DNA of 5,103 bases, taken from positions 1 to 5,103 of the forward strand of contig JBBAOE010000068.1 in assembly GCA_040401595.1 (NCBI GenBank), in the 5' to 3' direction. The position numbers and the translations under genes were made by a program. The notes under the pieces are model-generated. The model did no database searches, was not told the DNA's origin, and saw nothing but the letters and a program-made list of their open reading frames with translations. The DNA is from RFPW01 sp040401595. Its GTDB lineage: Bacteria > Pseudomonadota > Gammaproteobacteria > Burkholderiales > Burkholderiaceae_E. Of the stretch, positions 1 through 4,657 are shown in pieces (position 1 is the first letter of the stretch; each line of letters opens with the position of its first letter).

Positions 1-53
1 AACATCAGCTTCCCAAGCTGAATACGCGGGTTCGATTCCCGTCATCGGCTCCA
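1..53 (+). tRNA. tRNA-Gly (anticodon CCC), 3' part only
   Basis: The anticodon stem TCAGC (5-9) pairs with GCTGA (17-21) around the loop TTCCCAA (10-16), giving anticodon CCC at 12-14. A four-base variable region follows. The T-arm has stem GCGGG (26-30), loop TTCGATT (31-37) and stem CCCGT (38-42), with one G-U pair. The 3' acceptor strand CATCGGC (43-49), discriminator T and an encoded CCA (51-53) complete the end. The D-arm and 5' acceptor strand lie before the window. With an integrase gene immediately downstream, this end is probably also the attachment site, where integration normally rebuilds a functional tRNA 3' end. Confidence 0.9.
1..53. other. Probable attachment site core (attL or attR) in the tRNA-Gly 3' end
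   Basis: This is inferred from position. Tyrosine integrases of actinobacterial integrative elements and phages commonly recombine at tRNA 3' ends, using a core between the anticodon loop and the CCA end, and the int gene normally lies next to one att site. Here the stop codon of a complete integrase gene is only about 50 bases from the tRNA end. The exact core cannot be delimited because no second copy of the tRNA 3' sequence was found on either strand of the window. Confidence 0.6.
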
Positions 54-73
54 CGATGAGCAGGGCGAATGTT

Positions 74-101
74 GTTCGATCCGTTCGATTCCCGGCCTCG
101 G
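74..101 (+). repeat. Repeated T-arm-like motifs between tRNA and int
   Basis: GTTCGATTCCCG at 83-94 exactly repeats tRNA positions 30-41. Extending the comparison, 83-101 matches 30-48 at 17 of 19 positions, offset by 53 bases. A further GTTCGAT at 74-80 directly abuts it, giving two adjacent near-identical 9-bp words (74-82 and 83-91). The site is intergenic, between the tRNA end and the integrase stop codon. It could be a decayed second tRNA 3' end left by tandem integration, or arm-type integrase binding sites that resemble the core. Chance likeness to a conserved T-arm cannot be excluded. Confidence 0.5.
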
Positions 102-103
102 TG

Positions 104-1297
104 TCACGTCGTTGTCACAACCCGGTCGAAGACCTCCCCGGCAGCCTTCAACGCATCGTCCTGACTATGCGCATAGACCCGCTGTGTCAAAGTGCTGTCC
201 CTGTGCCCGATCCATGCAGCGATCACCGCGATTGCCACACCGTCGAGGTGCATCGCGGTAGCGGCCGTATGCCTCGCGGCGTGGAGCTTGATATGACGCA
301 ACCCAGCCGCCTTGACCGCCTGCGCCCAGTACCGGGACAACACCTGCGGGTGGTAGGGCAGACCAACCTCGTTGCTTACGACGTAATCCCACGGGCCACC
401 GTCGGCACCCAAGGCAAGCTTCTCTGCAGCCTGGCTAGCCTTCGCTGACTTCAGCACTGACACCAGTCGACCCGGCAGGGGAAGTGTCCGCCGCGACATC
501 GAAGACTTCGGATCATTTTCGACCGCCCGCCCGCCGGCATCAACCCGGTTGTTCGTCACCGCGAGCGTCTTAGCGTCGAAGTCAACGTCCGACCAACGCA
601 ACCCCGCGATCTCGCCACGACGGAGACCGCACAGCGCCAGTTCCCAGGCGTGAGCCAGCCGGTCATCCGAGATCGACCTAAGGAACGCAAGCACCTCCGC
701 CTCGCTGTAGGTGTCAACCTCTTTGAACGGCACTGAGGCCCTGCTGACCATCGTGGCGACGTTGCGACTCACAACACCTTGTTGCAATGCGTCGGCCAGC
801 ACCTGGGCGATCGTGGCGATCACCTTGTTCACCGCCATAGGAGACCACGGCCGTCGCGCCCTGCCCTTCCCCGTCGCGGTTCCTCCGGCAAGGAGATCAG
901 CAACTAGGGAATCAAGGTCTGACTTGGTCAATCGCTGCACTGGCAGATCCGCATGGCGCTCCCGCAGAGGAGCGAGGTCGTACCCCAGCTTTGACAGCGA
1001 CGTAGCCCGCAAGTTGTGACGCCCCTTGATGTATTCGTCACACACCTGCTCAACAGTGGCGGCCTGTCGTGGGACAAACTGACCTTTGAGGGCCTGTTCG
1101 CCGATCTCCGATAGCGCCCGCCTCGCCAACTTCTCGGTGGCGAATCGGCGACGAACCTGATGGCGTTTTCCGGTTACCGGGTTGATCCCCGCATCGACTG
1201 TAAGTTGATACCGCACATCGGGTTTCCCCGTCTTGCGGTCGATGATCTTGACCTTCTTGATCTGCGGAGGTAGCTGCTGCCTACTCAACGGCCTCAC
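104..1297 (-). CDS. int: Tyrosine recombinase / site-specific integrase
   Basis: The 397-residue protein catalyses integration, and with an excisionase excision, of the element at its attachment site. Its N-terminal part (about residues 12-72, basic, YQLTVDAG...GKRHQVRRRF) resembles arm-type DNA-binding domains. Residues about 80-175 form the helical core-binding domain, and about 195-390 the catalytic domain. The full active-site set is visible: Arg226 in GLRRGEIAGLRW, Lys264 in DPKSSMSRRTLPLP, His339 and Arg342 in LHAARHTA, His365 in WIGHRD, and nucleophile Tyr375 in RVYAH. Length is normal for the family and no break is seen, so it is probably functional. The chosen start is GTG at 1297, overlapping the upstream repressor gene by 17 bases. 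The ribosome site there is weak, which fits translational coupling to the repressor; a TTG at 1288 is an alternative start. The 3' end points toward the tRNA att site. Confidence 0.95.
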   Translation of the reverse strand: MRPLSRQQLPPQIKKVKIIDRKTGKPDVRYQLTVDAGINPVTGKRHQVRRRFATEKLARRALSEIGEQALKGQFVPRQAATVEQVCDEYIKGRHNLRATSLSKLGYDLAPLRERHADLPVQRLTKSDLDSLVADLLAGGTATGKGRARRPWSPMAVNKVIATIAQVLADALQQGVVSRNVATMVSRASVPFKEVDTYSEAEVLAFLRSISDDRLAHAWELALCGLRRGEIAGLRWSDVDFDAKTLAVTNNRVDAGGRAVENDPKSSMSRRTLPLPGRLVSVLKSAKASQAAEKLALGADGGPWDYVVSNEVGLPYHPQVLSRYWAQAVKAAGLRHIKLHAARHTAATAMHLDGVAIAVIAAWIGHRDSTLTQRVYAHSQDDALKAAGEVFDRVVTTT

Positions 1298-1934
1298 CCA
1301 AAAGTCCGAGCGCAGAGTCGCCCCAAAGCTTCAACCTGGCCTCATCTATTGCCTGGCGGATCCTTGCGCCGTCTGCGCTGTAGCGCCTTTTCATATCCTC
1401 CAATTCGTCCGGCGCAATACCGAACTGGTCGGCATTCACAAGGGCCATCAGGAACTGGCGATGGTCGTTTAAGTTCGTGACCTCCCTAATGAAATCGACG
1501 CCGGGGTTAGACGGCTGGGCGCGGAGGGTGCCATCTAGATCAACCGTCGGCGGCAAAACCGCTTCGCCGGACATCCATCTGACCGCTTCCCAGCCAAAGG
1601 AATCAGGGCCAGGGATCGGCCGGGCCTCGCCGTATGGAAAGTCGGGAAATACAAGCAGAACCGGGGGCATTTCAAGGGCGGCGGCAAGGATGAGCAACTC
1701 GGCAACATCCACCTTGCCCGCCCTGGCATTGTTCTCAATCCTGCTGATGGTCACCCGAGTGATTGGGTAGCCGAGGTCGTTGGTTCTCGCAGCTAGCTGG
1801 ACAGCCGAAAGACCTAATGCCTTTCGTCGAGCCAAGACCGCTCGTCCGACCTGGCTGGAAAGGTCGAGTTCCCAGGCTTTAGCTTCAGCGTCGATGTTCG
1901 GCATCCGTACAGGTTCGCATAAGTTTTGTTGCAT
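1281..1934 (-). CDS. XRE-family HTH transcriptional regulator, probable element repressor
   Basis: This 217-residue protein has a Cro/cI-type helix-turn-helix at about residues 29-91. The line VGRAVLARRKALGLS is followed by VQLAARTNDLGYPITRVTISRIEN, where the recognition helix and the typical SRIEN motif sit, and then VDVAELLILAAALEMPPVLLVFPD. This extended form is familiar from actinobacterial phage and integrative-element regulators. The remaining C-terminal half (about 105-217) has no recognised domain and ends in a charged helical stretch. It lies upstream of int on the same strand and diverges from xis-rep, the usual place for a lysogeny-type repressor. The ATG at 1934 was chosen because a TACACT -10 lies exactly seven bases upstream, predicting a leaderless mRNA. 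The ATG at 1904 is the alternative, but it has no good ribosome site either. Confidence 0.88.
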   Translation of the reverse strand: MQQNLCEPVRMPNIDAEAKAWELDLSSQVGRAVLARRKALGLSAVQLAARTNDLGYPITRVTISRIENNARAGKVDVAELLILAAALEMPPVLLVFPDFPYGEARPIPGPDSFGWEAVRWMSGEAVLPPTVDLDGTLRAQPSNPGVDFIREVTNLNDHRQFLMALVNADQFGIAPDELEDMKRRYSADGARIRQAIDEARLKLWGDSALGLLGEAVE

Positions 1935-1941
1935 GTCAGTA

Positions 1942-1947
1942 AGTGTA
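1942..1947 (-). promoter_or_regulatory. Probable -10 element of the leaderless repressor promoter
   Basis: Read on the minus strand this is TACACT, fitting the actinobacterial TANNNT -10 consensus. Exactly seven bases (1941-1935) separate it from the ATG at 1934, which places the predicted transcript start on the A of the start codon. No ribosome site precedes that ATG, consistent with a leaderless message. No convincing -35 is visible, which is common for this promoter class. The element overlaps the 1944-1955 palindrome, so the promoter could be autoregulated. Confidence 0.55.
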
Positions 1948-1955
1948 CCGGTACA
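1944..1955. promoter_or_regulatory. Perfect 12-bp palindrome TGTACCGGTACA, probable operator
   Basis: The sequence is its own reverse complement and lies in the gap between the divergent repressor and xis genes. It overlaps the predicted repressor -10 and the possible -35 region of the rightward promoter. A dimeric XRE repressor bound here could control both directions. A related half-site, GTACAG, occurs at 1951-1956 within the palindrome's right arm and again at 1907-1912 inside the repressor 5' coding region. The binding protein is inferred from context only. Confidence 0.5.
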
Positions 1956-1957
1956 GT

Positions 1958-1978
1958 CCAGTTTATTAGTGTAACTGG
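1958..1978. repeat. Inverted repeat CCAGTT...AACTGG around the xis promoter region
   Basis: Six-base arms at 1958-1963 and 1973-1978 flank a nine-base AT-rich spacer. The spacer contains TAGTGT (1967-1972), the best candidate -10 for rightward transcription. It lies 17 bases from TGTACC (1944-1949), a weak -35 match inside the palindrome. The repeat could be a second operator, for example for the excisionase-type protein, or only symmetry around an AT-rich promoter. Confidence 0.35.
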
Positions 1979-2005
1979 CTCATACCAGAACAATCGGAGG
2001 TAACA

Positions 2006-2269
2006 GTGAACGAGGCCGCGACGCACACCAGCCCACGTCTGCACCCTATTGAGGCGGTTATGGAGCGACTCTGCCTGGGAAGGAGCATGGTGTTTTCCCT
2101 CCTCTCGGACGGCCAGTTGCGCTCGGTCAAGGTCGGCCGCCGGAGGTTGGTTCCAGAATCGGCGATCTCCGATTTCATCGAACGGTTGGAGTCCAGACCG
2201 CACTGCCCGCCAACCGGAAGGGCTGCTAACGGCGAGCAGACCATGGACGACCCCCGCGCAGCGTCTTGA
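2006..2269 (+). CDS. xis: Excisionase-type small HTH DNA-binding protein
   Basis: This 87-residue protein contains a MerR/BldC-like helix-turn-helix (HTH_17, excisionase type) at about residues 12-61. It reads LHPIEAVMERLCLGRSMVFSL, then LSDGQLRSVKVGRRRLVPESAISDFIERL. The GRS turn, the DGQLRSVKVGRRRLVP wing and the final helix are typical. Such proteins bind near att sites and direct integrase toward excision, and some also regulate transcription. The GTG start at 2006 has a strong ribosome site GGAGG at 1996-2000, five bases upstream. It precedes rep by 43 bases on the same strand, probably as one operon, and diverges from repressor and int. The tail after residue 65 is low in recognisable structure. 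The xis role is assigned from family and context. Confidence 0.8.
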   Translation: MNEAATHTSPRLHPIEAVMERLCLGRSMVFSLLSDGQLRSVKVGRRRLVPESAISDFIERLESRPHCPPTGRAANGEQTMDDPRAAS

Positions 2270-2301
2270 CCACGCCGATGGATGCCAGGCCAGAGTGACG
2301 C

Positions 2302-2305
2302 GGAG
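2302..2305 (+). promoter_or_regulatory. Ribosome binding site deciding the rep start
   Basis: GGAG lies seven bases before the ATG at 2313. The rep reading frame is open much further upstream, to at least 2049, but that stretch overlaps the xis coding region in another frame and does not resemble Rep. The ribosome site therefore favours 2313 as the true start. Confidence 0.6.
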
Positions 2306-2312
2306 CATAATC

Positions 2313-3161
2313 ATGGGCCGTCGAGACGACCAACGCATTGCCGCCGCAGAACGCCGCAGACAACTCAGATCGCTCGCAGCGTCCCTTTCGGTCGACCGCG
2401 AGCAGCAGGGCTGTGGACGGGAAATCCGCAGAGGTCAGCCAGGGTCACCGCTTGAGGTGCTAACGATGAAGGTCTGGTGCCACCGAATCTGGGTCTGCCC
2501 ATTGTGTGGATTCAGCGCCGCCGGCAAAAGGGCAGCGACACTGGAGAGCAGACTGCGCCACTGGACAGACCAGGGGGGCGTTGCAGCATTGCTGACCCTG
2601 TGTCAGTCCCACCGACTAGACGACCCATTGACTGACCTGTGGAGCCACCTTGAACATGGTTGGACGGCGCTAACGAGGGGGTCGGGGTGGCTCACTGTCA
2701 GGAAGACCTACGGCATCAGGGGCTACCAGCGCATCACCGAAGTTGTACATAACCCCCGCACTGGCTGGAGTCCCCACATCCACGCCGTGTTGTTCATGGA
2801 CAACGGGACTGAACTAGACGGACTGAGCACTGCTGTTGGCACACGATTTACCCGTGGGATCAACACCAGTGGCGGTTGGGCCCAAGTCGGTCTCCAGGAC
2901 ATTAGGTCAGTTGCCCGAGGAACCGAACGACGGCTCGCGCAGTATCTCCTCAAAGGCACGACCGAATACGTCTCACGCGACGGATCCCGAACCCCCATGG
3001 CCGTTCTGGGCCGTCTCCATGACACGCACCATGGCCGCGAACTGTGGGAGGAGTTCAGCGCAGCAGTCTCACCCTCCATTCGCCGAAAACAAATCGCATG
3101 CTCCCAGAAACTCGACAGACTTCGCCCTCCGTATCCACTCGCAGCGCCTACACCTTGGTAA
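2313..3161 (+). CDS. rep: Rolling-circle replication initiator (HUH Rep, actinobacterial plasmid/AICE type)
   Basis: This 282-residue protein probably nicks the double-strand origin to start rolling-circle replication of the excised circle. Candidate zinc-ligand cysteines are Cys34 (QQGCGRE), Cys56 and the pair Cys62/Cys65 in HRIWVCPLCGF, a hallmark of this Rep group. The block LLTLCQSH (93-100) stands where relatives usually have TLTMRH. YGIRGYQRITEVVHN leads into the metal-binding HUH motif His155-Ile-His157 in GWSPHIHAVLF. The likely nicking tyrosine is Tyr211 in QYLLKG, with Lys214 following, then SRDGSRTPMAVL and a family-typical LWEEFS...RRKQIACSQKL. The protein stops about 18 residues after that last block, whereas many relatives exceed 400 residues, so it is compact and possibly C-terminally shortened. 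It lies downstream of xis with a clear ribosome site. Confidence 0.85.
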   Translation: MGRRDDQRIAAAERRRQLRSLAASLSVDREQQGCGREIRRGQPGSPLEVLTMKVWCHRIWVCPLCGFSAAGKRAATLESRLRHWTDQGGVAALLTLCQSHRLDDPLTDLWSHLEHGWTALTRGSGWLTVRKTYGIRGYQRITEVVHNPRTGWSPHIHAVLFMDNGTELDGLSTAVGTRFTRGINTSGGWAQVGLQDIRSVARGTERRLAQYLLKGTTEYVSRDGSRTPMAVLGRLHDTHHGRELWEEFSAAVSPSIRRKQIACSQKLDRLRPPYPLAAPTPW

Positions 3162-3194
3162 CAAGAAACGTAGTTAGGGAGTTAAAGCCACCGC

Positions 3195-3218
3195 ACTCGT
3201 AAACCCGTCACGGCGAGT
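3195..3218. repeat. Nested inverted repeat in the gap after rep
   Basis: The outer arms ACTCG (3195-3199) and CGAGT (3214-3218) enclose an inner CCGT-C-ACGG (3205-3213). This is the only notable symmetry in the 90-base gap between rep and the next gene. It could be a weak terminator without a U-tract, or part of a replication origin, since rolling-circle nick sites often lie in small hairpins near rep. The stems are short, so neither role is secure. Confidence 0.25.
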
Positions 3219-3251
3219 AGGAAACCGGGCCGGATGAAACCACACTGAAGG

Positions 3252-3728
3252 ATGGACAAATCGCCGATGACCGCCAACCCATCGCTCAACCCCAATGTTG
3301 ACGACATCGCCGACTGGGCTAAACACTGGTTCGCCCACGGCACCAGTGATTTGGCAACACTGCAATACCGGCTGGGCGAACTCGCGGGCAGCGGCAAGCT
3401 GGATCGGGAGGAGTCGATGCGGTTGCAGGAGTGCGCGGTGAGCATCTGGGAGGCCCTCTATGAGGGCACGTTGTGTGCCGTGCGCGACCAAGACGCCCCA
3501 GACTCAACGTGGGACGAGGCCGATAACACCTACAGTGACGGACGCCCCGTTTTGGTTCAGGTGCGGATTGAACCCGTTGAGCACTCCGACTTGGCCTGGG
3601 AACACAACGCCTTCACCCTTGGCGACGGTGCGATCGCCGAACGCCCGATGGGGACGATCTACTGCATCAACCCAATCAAGCCTCCTGACTCAAGTCCCGG
3701 CCCCACGTCGGCTATAGGGCAGTTCTAG
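3252..3728 (+). CDS. Hypothetical acidic cytoplasmic protein
   Basis: I do not recognise this 158-residue protein. Codon third positions are strongly GC-biased throughout, which supports real coding. The N-terminal half (about 15-78) looks helical, with VDDIADWAKHWFAHG and LGELAGSGKLDREESMRLQECAVSIWEAL. The second half (about 97-140) looks like beta strands, with RPVLVQVRIEPVEH and MGTIYCINPI, and ends in a proline-rich tail. It is rich in Asp, Glu and Trp, has no signal peptide or membrane segment, and is probably a soluble cytoplasmic protein. The ATG at 3252 abuts a GAAGG sequence too closely for a normal ribosome site. The ATG at 3267 would put that purine run about 12-15 bases upstream and is a serious alternative. 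It lies 90 bases after rep on the same strand and may be element cargo. Confidence 0.65.
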   Translation: MDKSPMTANPSLNPNVDDIADWAKHWFAHGTSDLATLQYRLGELAGSGKLDREESMRLQECAVSIWEALYEGTLCAVRDQDAPDSTWDEADNTYSDGRPVLVQVRIEPVEHSDLAWEHNAFTLGDGAIAERPMGTIYCINPIKPPDSSPGPTSAIGQF

Positions 3729-3741
3729 TCCGAGTCAAATC

Positions 3742-3906
3742 GTGCTTGACGCGAAGGGGACAACGGTCGATCCAACCCCGGCACCCGAGTTGCTGCTCAC
3801 CCTTACCGACCGCCAAAGTTTTTACAGGCCGGCTGTTAGGGCTGATCCAATCCAGGTACGCAGAGGAACCTCACCGAATCGGAGCAGCCCACTCATGCAG
3901 GGTTGA
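3742..3906 (+). CDS. Doubtful small ORF, 54 residues
   Basis: A GTG-started frame 13 bases after the preceding stop reads MLDAKGTTVDPTPAPELLL, then TLTDRQSFYRPAVRADP, ending LMQG. The first half has coding-like codon choice; the second half is less biased. There is no clear ribosome site. It may be a real small protein, an eroded gene remnant or chance. The competing frame at 3746-3961 has Arg/Ser/Pro-rich composition typical of a shadow frame. If neither is real, 3729-3957 holds only non-coding DNA, with a weak GGAA-CGGC-TTCC hairpin at 3907-3918. Confidence 0.25.
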   Translation: MLDAKGTTVDPTPAPELLLTLTDRQSFYRPAVRADPIQVRRGTSPNRSSPLMQG

Positions 3907-3957
3907 GGAACGGCTTCCCCGGCTTCAATCACCCCGACAGATGCCAGGCGGCGTCTA

Positions 3958-4143
3958 TTAGGTGTTCCCCTTGCCGGTCATCATCTTGCGCCACTTGCCG
4001 ATATGGCTCAGTGGCGTGGGTTCCCCCTGGAGCGGTGGCGGGTCGCTGATCCAGCCCTTTGCCGCCCGTAGCTTGTTCCTGTTGGTTTCGTCGGGCGGCG
4101 GGGTTGCGCCGTCTTCAATGCCCCCGAACTGCGGCTCAGTCAT
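3958..4143 (-). CDS. Hypothetical small protein, 61 residues
   Basis: I do not recognise this gene. From ATG at 4143 the product begins MTEPQFGGIEDGATPPPDE, continues TNRNKLRAAKGWISDPPPLQ and ends in a basic tail HIGKWRKMMTGKGNT. Codon third positions are GC-rich, in keeping with real coding. The protein is proline-rich, acidic at the start and basic at the end, with no membrane segment, and is probably largely disordered. The frame is open upstream to a TTG at 4218, but that extension is Gly/Ala/Arg-rich and less convincing. The only purine-rich run before the ATG (AAGGG) directly abuts it, so start selection is uncertain. It is convergent with the plus-strand genes, suggesting it belongs to a different transcription unit. 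Confidence 0.5.
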   Translation of the reverse strand: MTEPQFGGIEDGATPPPDETNRNKLRAAKGWISDPPPLQGEPTPLSHIGKWRKMMTGKGNT

Positions 4144-4250
4144 CCCTTCAGCATGCCACCGGCGACGGTGATGGTTCCTGGCCGCGCCGCCCGCGCCTAG
4201 ACCGCTGAACTCGACCAACCCAAGTCAATCTGAAACAAAGTTCCACAGGT

Positions 4251-4527
4251 CTAGCCAGAACCCGACAACAACTCCTGAACTCGCCGCCCCAACTCCGCCA
4301 GGGTCTCCTCGGGTGCCATGCCGGTCTCATCGGCCCGCATCTCGACCAGCATGGTTGCCAGTGCGGTCATTCCAGCCAGCAGGCTGAGCATCTGGCTGCG
4401 GTCGGTGGGCACCCCCGCCAGGTAGTCCATCCGTCACCGGCCCGGCCATACGGTGGTCGGCGTGCGTCGCGGTCAGCAGGCCAAGTGCCGCCGTCAGAAT
4501 CGCGTGGGGGGTGTCGTCGGCACTCAT
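4251..4527 (-). pseudogene. Small hypothetical gene apparently broken by a +1 frameshift
   Basis: From ATG at 4527 the frame reads MSADDTPHAILTAALGLL then TATHADHRMAGPVT with strongly coding-like codons, and then turns into low-complexity Gly/Arg/Pro sequence until a stop at 4327. At that point another frame (ATG at 4430, stop 4251-4253) takes over with equally good codon use: MDYLAGVPTDRSQMLSLL, AGMTALATMLVEMRADE, then a helical acidic end LAELGRRVQELLSGSG. The second frame is only 59 codons long. Removing one C of the CC at 4431-4432 fuses them into a 91-residue helical protein, which is the simplest ancestral form. Alternatives are a sequencing error or two overlapping genes. The product is unrecognised. 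Confidence 0.55.
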
Positions 4528-4529
4528 GG

Positions 4530-4554
4530 CCGAAGTCTCACCCAGACCCTTCGG
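4530..4554. repeat. Hairpin directly upstream of the broken small gene
   Basis: CCGAAGTCT (4530-4538) pairs with AGAC (4544-4547) and TTCGG (4550-4554) around a five-base loop, with a two-base CC bulge. On the minus strand it begins two bases before the ATG at 4527 and lies about 100 bases after the pentapeptide gene's stop. It could end transcription from that gene without a U-tract, or mask the start of the next one. Role unproven. Confidence 0.35.
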
Positions 4555-4657
4555 GGCCGCCAGTCAGTCGCCGCCCAGCCCGCCGCCGCACGGTCATGTT
4601 CAGGAAGATCGCCGCGAAACAGCCACACACCTGGACGGTGCTGCCAGTCTTCGTCGC
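4555..4657. other. Intergenic stretch with no supported gene
   Basis: This GC-rich spacer separates the pentapeptide gene from the broken small gene. I see no promoter, ribosome site or coding-like frame on either strand. The plus-strand frames crossing it continue into the antisense of the repeat array and are shadows. A short inverted repeat GCTCAG-G-CTGAGC (4656-4668) spans the pentapeptide stop codon. Confidence 0.5.

Noticed and set aside
56..1019. Plus-strand open frames opposite int
   Set aside because: The integrase on the minus strand is complete with every catalytic residue, so these are shadows.
2049..2312. Upstream extension of the rep reading frame to 2049
   Set aside because: It overlaps xis in another frame, has Arg/Ser/Pro-rich composition and no Rep similarity, and a proper ribosome site precedes the ATG at 2313.
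1814..2338. Minus-strand 174-codon open frame across the switch region
   Set aside because: It runs antisense to xis and out of frame over the repressor 5' end, is Arg/Trp-rich and resembles no family; it is a shadow.
3174..3507. Minus-strand open frames opposite the 3252-3728 gene
   Set aside because: The plus-strand frame has the GC-biased third positions; the minus frames look like shadow translations.
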